Shown here: piece after piece, positions 15,726 through 24,072 of the stretch | How the letters are laid out: the number at the start of each line of letters is the position of its first letter | How positions within the stretch are numbered: the first letter of the stretch is position 1 | Assembly (NCBI RefSeq): GCF_003574965.1 | Contig: NZ_CP032317.1 | Coordinates: forward strand, 1,488,001-1,552,000 | Direction: 5' to 3' | From: Hymenobacter oligotrophus | Lineage (GTDB): Bacteria > Bacteroidota > Bacteroidia > Cytophagales > Hymenobacteraceae | DNA length: 64,000 bases | Translations under genes and position numbers: made by a program | The notes under the pieces: generated by a model | Seen by the model: the letters and a program-made list of their open reading frames with translations, nothing else | What the model was told of the DNA's origin: nothing | Databases searched by the model: none

Positions 15726-17462
15726 ATGGCCGATTCGCAGCCCTACGCCTCGCTTACGCCGGGCCAACGCTTGTGGCGCCTGTTGGGCGCCGAGCGCCGC
15801 GACATCACGTACCTGTATGTATACGCCGCCTTGGCGGGCGTTATCAACCTCTCGCTGCCGCTGGGGGTGCAAAGCGTCGTCAACTTCGTGTCGAGCGGCG
15901 CCGTGAGCACCTCGCTCGTTGTGCTCATTCTGTTTATCGTGCTGGGCACGCTCGTGGTGGGCGGCTTGCAGGTAATGCAAACCTACCTCGTGGAGTTTGT
16001 GCAGCAGCGGCTGTTTGCCCGCGTGGCCTTCGATTTTGCCGTGCGCCTGCCGCGCGTGCGCACCGAGGCCCTAGGTGGCCAGTACCTGCCCGAGCTCATG
16101 AACCGCCTGCTCGACGCGCCCACCCTGCAAAAAGGCCTGGCCACGCTGCTGCTCGAGTTTACGGCGGCCGGTCTGCAAATCCTGTTCGGGCTGGTGCTGC
16201 TGTCGTTCTACCACCCCATCTTCATTGCGTTTGGCTTGCTGTTGGTGGGCTTGCTGGCGCTGCTGCTGCGCGCCACCGGGCCCAAAGGCCTCAGCACCAG
16301 CCTCACCGAGTCGAAGTACAAGTACCGGGTAGTGGCTTGGCTCGAAGACGTGGCCCGCACGGTGCACACCTTCCGGCTGGCGCCGCGCCGCCCCATCGTA
16401 ATCAGCCGCACCGACGATTTGGTGGGCGGCTACCTCACGGCCCGCCGCGGCCACTTCAAAGTGCTGCTCACGCAGTATTTCGGCTTTGTCGCGTTCAAGG
16501 GCCTGATTACGGCTGCCCTGCTGATGATTGGCTCGTGGCTGCTCATCAACAAGCAAATCAACATCGGGCAGTTTGTGGCGGCCGAAATCGTAATCATTCT
16601 TACCATCAACGCCGTCGAGAAGGTGCTCATCAAGCTCGACGTGCTCTACGATGCGCTTACCTCGCTCGATAAAATTGGCCACGTGCTCGATCTGCCGCTG
16701 GTGCCCGACCAAACCGGTGCCGGCCTGGAGCTAAACAACACGGGCAAGGGCTTGGGCGTGGAGCTGCGCGACGTGCATTACCAGTACCCCGATAGCCGCA
16801 GCCCCGTGCTCGAGGGCATCTCGTTGAACCTGACGCCCGGCGAACACCTAGGGCTGGCCGGTTTCGATGGCTCGGGCAAAACCACGTTGCTGCGCGTGCT
16901 GGCCGGCTTGTTGCACGACTACACCGGTGTAGTAGCCTACGACAGCATTGCCCTGCGCGATTTGTCGCCGGCGGCGCTGGGCGCGGCCGTGGGCGAGAAC
17001 ATCTCGCACCAGCACTTGTTTTCGGGCACGGTGCTCGAAAACATCACGCTCGATCAGCCCAACATCAGCCCCGCCGACGTAACGTGGGCCTTGGAGCTGG
17101 TGGGCCTGCGCGACTACTTTTTCGCCCGCCCCGACGGCCTAGCCACGGCCCTAGGTGCCGGAGTACCCGTGGCTGACTACGTGCGCCAAAAGCTGCTGCT
17201 GGCCCGCGCCTTGGTGCGCCGCCCGCGCTTGCTGTTGCTCGATCAGTTTTTGCCCAACGTGGAGCCCGCCGAGCGCCTGCGCGTGATGCAACGCCTCGTG
17301 GACAAGGAACACCCCTGGACGCTTGTAGTGGCGTCAAACGACCCGCGCCTGCTGTCGTTGTGCCCGCGCACCGCGCTGATGCGCGACGGCCGCTTGGTGG
17401 TAGACGGCCCATATGCCCAAGCCGCCCAAGAACCCGAATTGCGCGCCCTGCTGGCCCAGTAA
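15726..17462 (+). CDS. ABC transporter permease/ATPase fusion with degenerate nucleotide-binding domain
   Basis: From the ATG at 15726 (MADSQPYASLTPGQR) the protein is about 578 residues. The N-terminal half has six membrane helices of the type I exporter fold; the C-terminal half is a nucleotide-binding domain. Walker A GFDGSGKTT is intact. The signature reads VADYVRQK in place of LSGGQRQR, Walker B is LLLLDQF with Gln where the catalytic Glu belongs, and the H-loop is VASNDP with Asn where His belongs. The neighbours are HlyD and TolC proteins, so it is a type I secretion-like tripartite system. A fusion-less peptidase domain is absent. An upstream ATG at 15654 is possible but adds an odd arginine-rich leader. 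Confidence 0.88.
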   Translation: MADSQPYASLTPGQRLWRLLGAERRDITYLYVYAALAGVINLSLPLGVQSVVNFVSSGAVSTSLVVLILFIVLGTLVVGGLQVMQTYLVEFVQQRLFARVAFDFAVRLPRVRTEALGGQYLPELMNRLLDAPTLQKGLATLLLEFTAAGLQILFGLVLLSFYHPIFIAFGLLLVGLLALLLRATGPKGLSTSLTESKYKYRVVAWLEDVARTVHTFRLAPRRPIVISRTDDLVGGYLTARRGHFKVLLTQYFGFVAFKGLITAALLMIGSWLLINKQINIGQFVAAEIVIILTINAVEKVLIKLDVLYDALTSLDKIGHVLDLPLVPDQTGAGLELNNTGKGLGVELRDVHYQYPDSRSPVLEGISLNLTPGEHLGLAGFDGSGKTTLLRVLAGLLHDYTGVVAYDSIALRDLSPAALGAAVGENISHQHLFSGTVLENITLDQPNISPADVTWALELVGLRDYFFARPDGLATALGAGVPVADYVRQKLLLARALVRRPRLLLLDQFLPNVEPAERLRVMQRLVDKEHPWTLVVASNDPRLLSLCPRTALMRDGRLVVDGPYAQAAQEPELRALLAQ

Positions 17463-17473
17463 ATTTCATCTTC

Positions 17474-17563
17474 ATGGAGCACTTGCCCGAACCAACTCCG
17501 CCGCTCCTGCCGTTGCCGGCAATGCGTGCCCTGGTGGGCTGCTCCCCTTCATACTGCTATTAA
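17474..17563 (+). CDS. possible 29-residue peptide in the export operon
   Basis: ATG at 17474 opens a short frame rich in proline and leucine (MEHLPEPTPPLLPLPAMRAL...) that stops three bases before the HlyD start. It could be a leader peptide for translational coupling or a substrate, but nothing beyond its position supports it. Confidence 0.2.
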   Translation: MEHLPEPTPPLLPLPAMRALVGCSPSYCY

Positions 17564-17566
17564 CCC

Positions 17567-18967
17567 ATGCCCTTCGCTGAGCATCCAAGTCCCGAAACCC
17601 ACCCCTCGGCCGGCGTTTTCCGCTCCTTCGAGATGGTGCAAACGCCTTCGGCCGGCCGCACCCTGGCCCGCTGGTGCGCCGGGCTAAGCCTGGGTATCCT
17701 GCTGGCTGGTTTTCTGCCCTGGACGCAGAACATCCGCTCGGGCGGTACGCTTACCACCCTGCGCCCCCAAGACCGCCCCCAAACCGTGCCCAGCACCATT
17801 GCCGGCCGCATCGAGCGGTGGCGCGTGCGCGAGGGCCAGTTGGTGAAACGCGGCGACACCCTCGTGGAAATTGCCGAAATCAAAGACAAGTACTTCGACC
17901 CGCAGCTGCTGGCCCGTACCCGCGAGCAGTTGGCGGCCAAGGAAGGCTCCTTGCGCGAAAACGTCGCCAAAGGCCAAGCCCTCGAAGCCCAGCAAACCGC
18001 CCTGCGCGCAGGTTTGCAGGTGAGTTTGAGCAAGGCCCGCAACAAGGTGGAGCAAACCCGCCTAAAGCTGAACAGCGACCAAGCCGAGCTGCAAGCCGCT
18101 AACAACGACTTCGCCATTGCGCAGCAGCAGCTGCAGCGCCAAGAGGCCTTGTACCGCCAGGGCCTGAAGTCGCTGACCGAGCTGGAGCAGCGCCGCCTGA
18201 AGTTTCAGGAATCGACGGCCAAGCGCCAGTCGGTCGAAAACAAAGTGGCCGCTACCCGCCAGGAGCTGCTGAACGCCGAGCTGGAGCTGAACTCCTTGCA
18301 GGCCGAGTACCAGGACAAACTGGCCAAATCCGAATCGGACCGCCGCAGCACGCTGGCGTATCAGTACGATACCGAGGGCCAGATTTCGAAGATGCGCAAC
18401 GAGTACGCCAACATCAGCATCCGCTCGGGCTTTTACCGCATTACGGCTCCGCAGGATGGCTACGTGGTGCGCGCCCTGAAGGCGGGCTTGGGCGAGATGG
18501 TAAAGGAAGGCGAATCAATTGTGACGGTGATGCCCGACAAGCCGCAGCTGGCCGCCGAGTTGTTTGTGCAGCCCATGGATATTCCGCTGTTATCGGTGGG
18601 CCGCAAAGTGCGCCTGCAGTTCGATGGCTGGCCCGCCCTGGTGTTTTCGGGCTGGCCGGGCACCAGCTTCGGTACCTTTGGCGGCGTAGTGGCCGTAATC
18701 GACAACCTCGACTCGCAAGGCCGCTACCGCATTCTCGTAACCCCCGACCCCGAAGACGAAGCCTGGCCTAAGCCGCTGCGCGTGGGCTCGGGCGTGTACG
18801 GCTGGGCCCTGCTCGACGACGTGCCCATTTGGTACGAGCTGTGGCGTCAGCTCAACGGCTTCCCGCCCAACTTTGTGGGCTACGGCGGCGGCGACACCAA
18901 AGGCGACAAAGCCAAAGGCACCAAAGACAAATCGGCTAGCAGCACCTCCGAAGAAACCGAGATATGA
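17567..18967 (+). CDS. HlyD-family membrane fusion protein
   Basis: A 466-residue periplasmic adaptor. One N-terminal membrane helix (WCAGLSLGILLAGFLPW, about residues 37-55) is followed by the first half of a biotinyl-lipoyl domain (TIAGRIERWRVREGQLVKRGDTLVEI), a long coiled-coil hairpin (about 115-270, rich in Gln/Glu/Leu/Arg), and the second lipoyl half (ITAPQDGYVVRALKAGLGEMVKEGESIVTV). A beta-barrel domain follows, and the tail is Lys/Asp/Ser-rich and probably disordered. It joins the ABC transporter to the TolC channel. The stop overlaps the TolC start by four bases (ATGA), so the two are translationally coupled. Confidence 0.92.
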   Translation: MPFAEHPSPETHPSAGVFRSFEMVQTPSAGRTLARWCAGLSLGILLAGFLPWTQNIRSGGTLTTLRPQDRPQTVPSTIAGRIERWRVREGQLVKRGDTLVEIAEIKDKYFDPQLLARTREQLAAKEGSLRENVAKGQALEAQQTALRAGLQVSLSKARNKVEQTRLKLNSDQAELQAANNDFAIAQQQLQRQEALYRQGLKSLTELEQRRLKFQESTAKRQSVENKVAATRQELLNAELELNSLQAEYQDKLAKSESDRRSTLAYQYDTEGQISKMRNEYANISIRSGFYRITAPQDGYVVRALKAGLGEMVKEGESIVTVMPDKPQLAAELFVQPMDIPLLSVGRKVRLQFDGWPALVFSGWPGTSFGTFGGVVAVIDNLDSQGRYRILVTPDPEDEAWPKPLRVGSGVYGWALLDDVPIWYELWRQLNGFPPNFVGYGGGDTKGDKAKGTKDKSASSTSEETEI

Positions 18968-20454
18968 TACCCAAGCGCCGATTTTGGCTGACCACGCTGC
19001 TTGGCGCTGCGCTGCTCGGAACCACCGCCACGGCCCTGCCCACCCCGGCAGCGGCGCAGGTACCTAGGGCCGCTCCGCAGCCCGCCGATACCAGCACCGT
19101 GTTTACCCTAGGTGATTTGCTCACGATGGTGGGCGAGCAGCACCCCGTAGCGCGCCAGGCCGGCCTGCTGCCCGAGCGTGCCCGCCAGGAGGTACGCCAG
19201 GCCCGCGGCATGTTCGACCCAGCCGCCAGCAGCAAATTTTACCGCAAAGAGTTCGGCGGCAAAGACTACTGGAACCTCTGGGACAACACGCTGCGCGTGC
19301 CCACTTGGTTTGGCCCCGATGTACGCCTTGGGTACGAGCGCAACGTGGGCCCGCGCATCAGCCAGCAAGACGCCACCCCCAACGCCGGCCTCAGCTACGT
19401 GGGCTTGTCGTTGCCGCTCGGCCAAGGCCTGCTGATTGACGAGCGCCGTGCCGCCGTGCGCCAGGCCCAGGCGTTGGTAAACCTGGCCGAGGCCGAGCGC
19501 ATTGGCGCCCTCAACAAGCTGCTGCTCTCCGCCGTGAAGGAGTACTGGGACTGGACCTTGGCCTACGAGCGCCGCCGCCTGCTGCAAACCAACCTGCAGT
19601 TGGCCGAGGTGCGCTACAACGCCGTGCGCGAGCGGGTGCGCCTAGGTGATTTGGCCGCCATCGACTCGGTGGAGGCCCTTACCGAGCTGCAAAACCGCCG
19701 CGCCCAGCTGGTGCAAGGCGAGGTAGAGTGGCAAAACGCCACGTTGGTGCTCAGCAATTTTCTGTGGGATGCCCAGCAGCGCCCCCGCGAGCTGCCCATT
19801 ACCGTGCGCCCGCAGCCGCTGCCGCCCGCCCAGGCGTGGTCGGCACCGCCCAATGTACCGCTCGAAACCCTGGTGGAACAAGCTCGCCAGCAACACCCCG
19901 AGCTGCTGAAAGCCCGCGCCAAGCTGGGCCAGCTGGAGGTGGAGCGCCGCCTGGCCCAAAACAAGCTGCTGCCCAAGCTTTCGGTTGATTACAACCTGCT
20001 GATGACCGGCCGGCCTTACAACCCCGAAATGGGCTACGGCCCGGCACCCGTATTCAACAACAACTACAAGCTGGGCGTAAGCTTTGCCTACCCGCTGCTG
20101 CTGCGCCAGGAGCGCAGCAAGCTGCAAATCACCCAGCTGAAAATCCGCGAAACAAACCTGGGCCTCGAGCAAACCACCCGCGAAATCGACACCGGCGTGC
20201 GCACCGTGGCCAACGACCAGCGCGCCCTAAGCCAGCAGTTGCAGGTGCAGGAGCAAGTGGTAGCCAACGCCGAGCGCCTGCGCAACGGCGAACAAATTCG
20301 CTTCGAAAACGGCGAGAGTTCGGTGTTCCTGCTCAACTCGCGCGAGGCGTCCCTCCTCTCAGCACGCATCAAGCTAGCCGAGTTGCAAGCCAAATACGCC
20401 CAAACCCTGGCGGGCCTGCGCTTCGCGTCGGGCTCCGCACCGATTGCGGAGTAA
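18964..20454 (+). CDS. TolC-family outer-membrane channel protein
   Basis: A 496-residue exported protein with a signal peptide (to about residue 32, ending AAAQ) and the two internal structural repeats of outer-membrane efflux proteins. Typical segments are LTMVGEQHPVARQAGLLPERARQEVRQARGMFDP and QARQQHPELLKARAKLGQLEVERRLAQNKLLPKLSVDYNLL. It provides the trimeric tunnel across the outer membrane for the HlyD/ABC pair upstream, whose stop codon it overlaps. A strong terminator follows, ending the operon TetR-ABC-HlyD-TolC. Confidence 0.92.
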   Translation: MIPKRRFWLTTLLGAALLGTTATALPTPAAAQVPRAAPQPADTSTVFTLGDLLTMVGEQHPVARQAGLLPERARQEVRQARGMFDPAASSKFYRKEFGGKDYWNLWDNTLRVPTWFGPDVRLGYERNVGPRISQQDATPNAGLSYVGLSLPLGQGLLIDERRAAVRQAQALVNLAEAERIGALNKLLLSAVKEYWDWTLAYERRRLLQTNLQLAEVRYNAVRERVRLGDLAAIDSVEALTELQNRRAQLVQGEVEWQNATLVLSNFLWDAQQRPRELPITVRPQPLPPAQAWSAPPNVPLETLVEQARQQHPELLKARAKLGQLEVERRLAQNKLLPKLSVDYNLLMTGRPYNPEMGYGPAPVFNNNYKLGVSFAYPLLLRQERSKLQITQLKIRETNLGLEQTTREIDTGVRTVANDQRALSQQLQVQEQVVANAERLRNGEQIRFENGESSVFLLNSREASLLSARIKLAELQAKYAQTLAGLRFASGSAPIAE

Positions 20455-20474
20455 TTAGCACCTAGGCATAAATG

Positions 20475-20507
20475 AAAAGCCCGGCAGTTTATGGCTGCCG
20501 GGCTTTT
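20475..20507 (+). terminator. intrinsic terminator of the export operon
   Basis: AAAAGCCCGGCAG and CTGCCGGGCTTTT form a perfect 13-bp stem with a 7-base loop. It also has A/T runs on both sides, so it can work on either strand. Confidence 0.9.
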
Positions 20508-20664
20508 CTGTTGCTAGTTGATCACCCGCTGGCCTGACGCGAAAAGCCGTAAACTTCTGATGGAGATATGAGAAGGTGCAAGAGGGCGTTTTCGGATAGT
20601 GCTAAATAACTAAACCATGGGACAAAGCCACTGCTTTAGCTTACCCAGATATTGCCAAATTGCC

Positions 20665-21192
20665 ATGACTCAGCAAAAGCCATTCGATGCATTGTACCTG
20701 ATTAAACCAAGCTGCTTACTTTTCTTCATGGTGTTTTCTGCTTGCTCGAACAAGCACCTTAATAGTTCCATCTGTAACAATCAAGAATTTATAACCAAGC
20801 ACTTCAGTCACAGCACATTCGCTCAAAGGAAGAAAGGGACTTTATTGTTTTTTACTACTTATCGCAGCAACTGTTCTAACGAATTTATTTTAGAACTGAA
20901 GAATCAGCAGTATTCGCTTTTGCGAGACTCGCTGGAATACGTGCCGGATGCTGTGACACCAGCAAACGTGTGTAATTATGTAGCGTCTTTGCAGCGTGAG
21001 CTAGACTCCTTGCAAATCAGGGAATACATTGGCGAACCAGATGGTCTTGGAACAAGGATGGTGTTATACATGGAAGACGGCAGTATGATCTTCCAAACCG
21101 AGGAAGTGACGCGCATCACCTACTACAGGACTTTGAAGAACATCAGCCAAGCACGATATCTCTGCAACAATTGGTACTTAGGAAGATATTAG
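20665..21192 (+). CDS. AT-rich lipoprotein of unknown function
   Basis: From the ATG at 20665 (MTQQKPFDALYLIKPSC) the protein is about 175 residues. A hydrophobic stretch LLFFMVFSAC ends in a lipobox-like FSAC, so it is probably a lipoprotein. The body has several cysteines (CNNQ, NCSN, VCNY, LCNN) and the motif RMVLYMEDGSMIFQT. I do not recognise the family. The base composition is clearly more AT-rich than that of the neighbours, and codon use differs, which suggests recent gain. An in-frame ATG at 20617 would add 16 residues before the signal. Confidence 0.6.
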   Translation: MTQQKPFDALYLIKPSCLLFFMVFSACSNKHLNSSICNNQEFITKHFSHSTFAQRKKGTLLFFTTYRSNCSNEFILELKNQQYSLLRDSLEYVPDAVTPANVCNYVASLQRELDSLQIREYIGEPDGLGTRMVLYMEDGSMIFQTEEVTRITYYRTLKNISQARYLCNNWYLGRY

Positions 21193-21321
21193 TCTTGGTC
21201 AAAACGGTCTTGAAGCAGCGTTTTGGTAAATACAGGTTATCATAACGCAACTTATCTACTCCACCAAATCCTCAATCCGGCTGATACTGCTCCGGCAACG
21301 CACGTTCGGGCGTTTGGTCAT

Positions 21322-21711
21322 TCAGGCAATAGAGCTTACCTGCCATCGACCATCGGCGTGCACAAACTGAATGCTGTTGATGCCCACAATATCGGGCTCT
21401 ACGGAGCCGGGCGTAAACCGTGCCTCATAAGTGCTAAAGCGGTGGGCCACTTTGCCGAACACCTCGGTGGTGTGTTTAACTTCGGTTTCCTCGAAGCTCG
21501 TGAATTTGCCAGCGGCTAGGTTCGCCTCAATGCTACTGATAAAGGCATCGAGCGTGAGTAGCTGTGGCTCGGCGCCGTTGGCATTTATTAGGATGGCCTG
21601 GGGCAGAAAGATGCGGCGCATCAGGCGGAAGTTGGGCCGCTTGCCGGGGCCAAAACTAATGCAGTCGTACAAATCGTGCACCACGGCGTTGAGTTCGGTG
21701 AGCAGCAGCAT
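21322..21711 (-). CDS. NTF2/SnoaL-like small protein, probable 3' frameshift
   Basis: A 129-residue frame starts MLLLTELNAVVHDLYDCISFGPGKRP and contains DAFISSIEANLAAGKFTSFEE and AHRFSTYEARF, the alternating pattern of SnoaL/DUF4440-type cone-fold proteins. These bind or isomerise small hydrophobic ligands or have no known role. It ends abruptly at WQVSSIA, one residue after the family's usual last strand. In the next frame the sequence continues YCLNDQTPERALPEQYQPD to a stop at 21272, a natural-looking C-terminus. A one-base indel near 21327 is therefore likely. Confidence 0.6.
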   Translation of the reverse strand: MLLLTELNAVVHDLYDCISFGPGKRPNFRLMRRIFLPQAILINANGAEPQLLTLDAFISSIEANLAAGKFTSFEETEVKHTTEVFGKVAHRFSTYEARFTPGSVEPDIVGINSIQFVHADGRWQVSSIA

Positions 21712-21879
21712 AACCGGGCATAGTTTAGCGGTGAAGCACAGGACACAAGCAGGCCGAGCGGGGCCCAGTTCAGTACTGCGCTCCGTGTACGCACAACTGC
21801 CCGCCTAGGTGCTTTGTGCTTGCTTGCAGCGTTATATCTTGTGGGCTGCATGAAGCTCGCCTCCTCCTCTCCCGCCCCC

Positions 21880-23253
21880 ATGACTTGGGAACGGCTGCTC
21901 TCGCGCCGCCGCTACCCCGAGCAGCCGCAATTGCACGTGGTGTCCGACGCTGCGCCTGTGCGCGGCGCCTTCGTGGCCGATTACGACCGCGTGGTGTTCA
22001 GCTCAGCCTTCCGCCGGCTGCAGCGCAAAACCCAGGTGATGCCCATGCCCGAAACTGACTTCGTGCACACGCGCCTCACGCACTCGCTCGAAACCGCCTG
22101 CGTGGGCCGTTCCCTAGGTCGGATGAGCGGCCGCCTGCTGATGGAGCAAGACGAGGAACTGGCCCAGCAACTCCCCTACTTCGACGCCGACTGCGGCGAC
22201 ATTGTGGCCGCCGCCTGCCTGGCCCACGACATCGGCAATCCGCCCTTTGGTCACTCCGGCGAAGATGCCATTTCCAGCTACTTCCGCTCGCCCGCGGCCG
22301 AGCCGTTTGTGCGCGTGCTCAGCCCCGCCCAACGCGCCGACTTGCAAAACTTTGAGGGCAACGCGGCCGGGTTCCGAGTGCTTACCCATACCTACGCGGC
22401 GCATAGCTCGGGTTCGGCTGGGTTGGGCCTTACCTACGCCGTGCTGGGCGCTTTCACCAAGTACCCGCGCCCCTCCGTGGTCGAGGACCACGATAAAACC
22501 GGCGGCGTAAGCGAGAAAAAGTACGGCCACTTTCAAACCGAGGCCGAGCGTTTTCGGCACGTAGCCCACGACCTAGGGCTGCTGCCCAAATCCGACGAAG
22601 CCGGCTTTTACCACCGCCACCCGTTGGCCTTTTTGGTAGAGGCCGCCGACGACCTCTGCTACCGCATCATCGATTTTGAAGACGGTTTAAAGCTCGGCCT
22701 CATTCCGCACCACGAAGGCCTGGAGCTGCTCCGCGATATGCTGGCCGACGACCCCTCGCGCCCCCGCAGCGTAGAGTGGCGCGATTGGCGCGAAGAGCTG
22801 GGCTACGTGCGCGCCCGCCTCATCGGCAAGCTGGTAGCCGAAGCGGCCCAGCTGTTTGCCCAACACGCCCCGGCCATGCTGCGCGGCGAGTACGATGCGA
22901 GCCTGATCAAGGAGCTAAGCTGCTGGCACGAGCTGCAGCAAGTAGCCCTGCTCTCGGTGGAGCGCCTGTACCGCAGCCGCCCCGTGCTGCAAATCGAGGC
23001 CGCCGGTTTCGAGGTACTCGGCGGCCTGCTCGATGCCTTTCTGCACAGCATCTTCGACCCGGCCGCCAGCCCTAGGTCGCGCAAGCTCCTCGACCTGATA
23101 CCACCGCAGTTTCGGGCGGTAGGTCCGCAGTTGGGCTTATCGGCCTACGAGCAAATCATCCTGCTCACCGACTACGTGGGCTCCCTCACCGACCAGAACG
23201 CGCTTGGCCTCTACCGCACCATCAAAGGCATCGATTTGCCGAAAGGGTTTTAG
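21880..23253 (+). CDS. dgt: deoxyguanosinetriphosphate triphosphohydrolase
   Basis: From the ATG at 21880 (MTWERLLSRRRYPEQ) the protein is about 457 residues. HD-domain metal-binding motifs are HTRLTHSLE (about residue 68), HDIGNPPFGHSGE (about 118) and DDLCYRIIDFEDG (about 260). The enzyme hydrolyses dGTP to deoxyguanosine and triphosphate, adjusting nucleotide pools and limiting foreign DNA. An upstream ATG at 21850 would add MKLASSSPAP, which lacks conservation. A degraded copy of its last 20 codons lies at 23945-24016, 700 bases downstream. Confidence 0.93.
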   Translation: MTWERLLSRRRYPEQPQLHVVSDAAPVRGAFVADYDRVVFSSAFRRLQRKTQVMPMPETDFVHTRLTHSLETACVGRSLGRMSGRLLMEQDEELAQQLPYFDADCGDIVAAACLAHDIGNPPFGHSGEDAISSYFRSPAAEPFVRVLSPAQRADLQNFEGNAAGFRVLTHTYAAHSSGSAGLGLTYAVLGAFTKYPRPSVVEDHDKTGGVSEKKYGHFQTEAERFRHVAHDLGLLPKSDEAGFYHRHPLAFLVEAADDLCYRIIDFEDGLKLGLIPHHEGLELLRDMLADDPSRPRSVEWRDWREELGYVRARLIGKLVAEAAQLFAQHAPAMLRGEYDASLIKELSCWHELQQVALLSVERLYRSRPVLQIEAAGFEVLGGLLDAFLHSIFDPAASPRSRKLLDLIPPQFRAVGPQLGLSAYEQIILLTDYVGSLTDQNALGLYRTIKGIDLPKGF

Positions 23254-23276
23254 GCATATGCGCCGTTCCGGCAGTT

Positions 23277-23302
23277 GTCATTGCGAGCCAAGCGAAGTAA
23301 TC
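23277..23302. repeat. half of a GTCATTGCGAG-type bacterial interspersed palindrome
   Basis: GTCATTGCGAGCCAAGCGAA closely matches the GTCATTGCGAGCGAAGCGAA repeat half known in several phyla. The usual inverted partner is not present nearby, so this is a solo half. Confidence 0.6.
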
Positions 23303-23350
23303 GGTCCTGGGCAGGGCACAACCGTTCACTCAGCAGCAACCGAAAACTGG

Positions 23351-23841
23351 CTATGCGCAATAACTACCGCTTTGCTGTACAGGCAGAGGCCTTTTCCAAG
23401 TAAGTACAAATGGTAGCAGGCCAATGCCTATGAGTAGCCCGCCCACGATACCATGTCTGGCTTGCATTGAGAAATCCTGAAATGGCCAGCTTAACAGGCT
23501 AATTGCTTGCAAAACCGCTTCTTGCTTTTCGTAATGCGTCTGCGAAATGATGATGCAAAACACAAATAAAAGCAGTGGAATCATCCGGCTTTCTTGCCGA
23601 TTCCATATCACCAAACCCGAGAGCAGACAGCTCATTAAAACTGTAATCCCCAAGCATAGAGTGAGGCTGCTAACATTTCTGATAGGACAGCCGCAATATC
23701 CTCTTGTGGTCTTAGCTTGAGAACGGACTGGTAAAACCTCTCAACCCAGCCCTGTTGATACGCCTTTAGCAAAGGAACAAAGCGAATAAACCCGAGTATT
23801 CGTGCACCCAGCACCAGAAAAGGAATGCTCATGCAGTGCAT
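23351..23841 (-). pseudogene. small multi-pass membrane protein gene split by a frameshift
   Basis: Two overlapping minus-strand frames fit one protein. The first (23841-23635) starts MHCMSIPFLVLGARILGFIRF and ends SLYAWGLQF. The second (to 23351) continues GITVLMSCLLSGLVIW and has three more hydrophobic stretches. At 23648-23651 there is a run of four G (minus strand); one extra G would join them as SLYAWGITVLMSC. The joined product of about 160 residues has four membrane segments and no known family. It could be a pseudogene, a phase-variable gene or a sequencing error. Confidence 0.5.
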
Positions 23842-23944
23842 GGCAAGTAGCCTCCAGTTTATACCTCTGAATCAGATAGGCATGTATTACAACAGTATTG
23901 CGGCGAAAGTAAAAAGCTGCTCCCTACGCATCGGCTAACCGCCT

Positions 23945-24016
23945 TTACCGATGCTGCCCACCGACCACAACGCGCTGAGCCGCACCTTTAAATATATCGG
24001 CTTGCCGAAGGGGTTT
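23945..24016 (+). pseudogene. degraded duplicate of the dgt 3' end
   Basis: From 23960 the plus strand reads TDHNALSRTFKYIGLPKGF, against TDQNALGLYRTIKGIDLPKGF at the true dgt C-terminus. There are two missing residues, several substitutions and no stop after GF. The preceding TTTACCGAT..ACCGACCACAACGC also follows the DNA of dgt near 23170. It has no start of its own. Confidence 0.65.
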
Positions 24017-24072
24017 CAGCATGACAGTAAAGTAGATTTTGTTTGTACCATTATGCATAGAACGGTAGACAA

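Larger units (their letters stand above)
23254..24072. other. gene-poor, AT-richer stretch behind dgt
   Basis: Between dgt and the next intact gene lie a GTCATTGCGAG-type repeat half (23277-23302), a frameshifted membrane-protein gene on the minus strand (23351-23841) and a decayed copy of the dgt 3' end (23945-24016). The stretch is richer in A and T than its surroundings. No RNA gene was seen. It looks like an old insertion or duplication scar. Confidence 0.6.
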
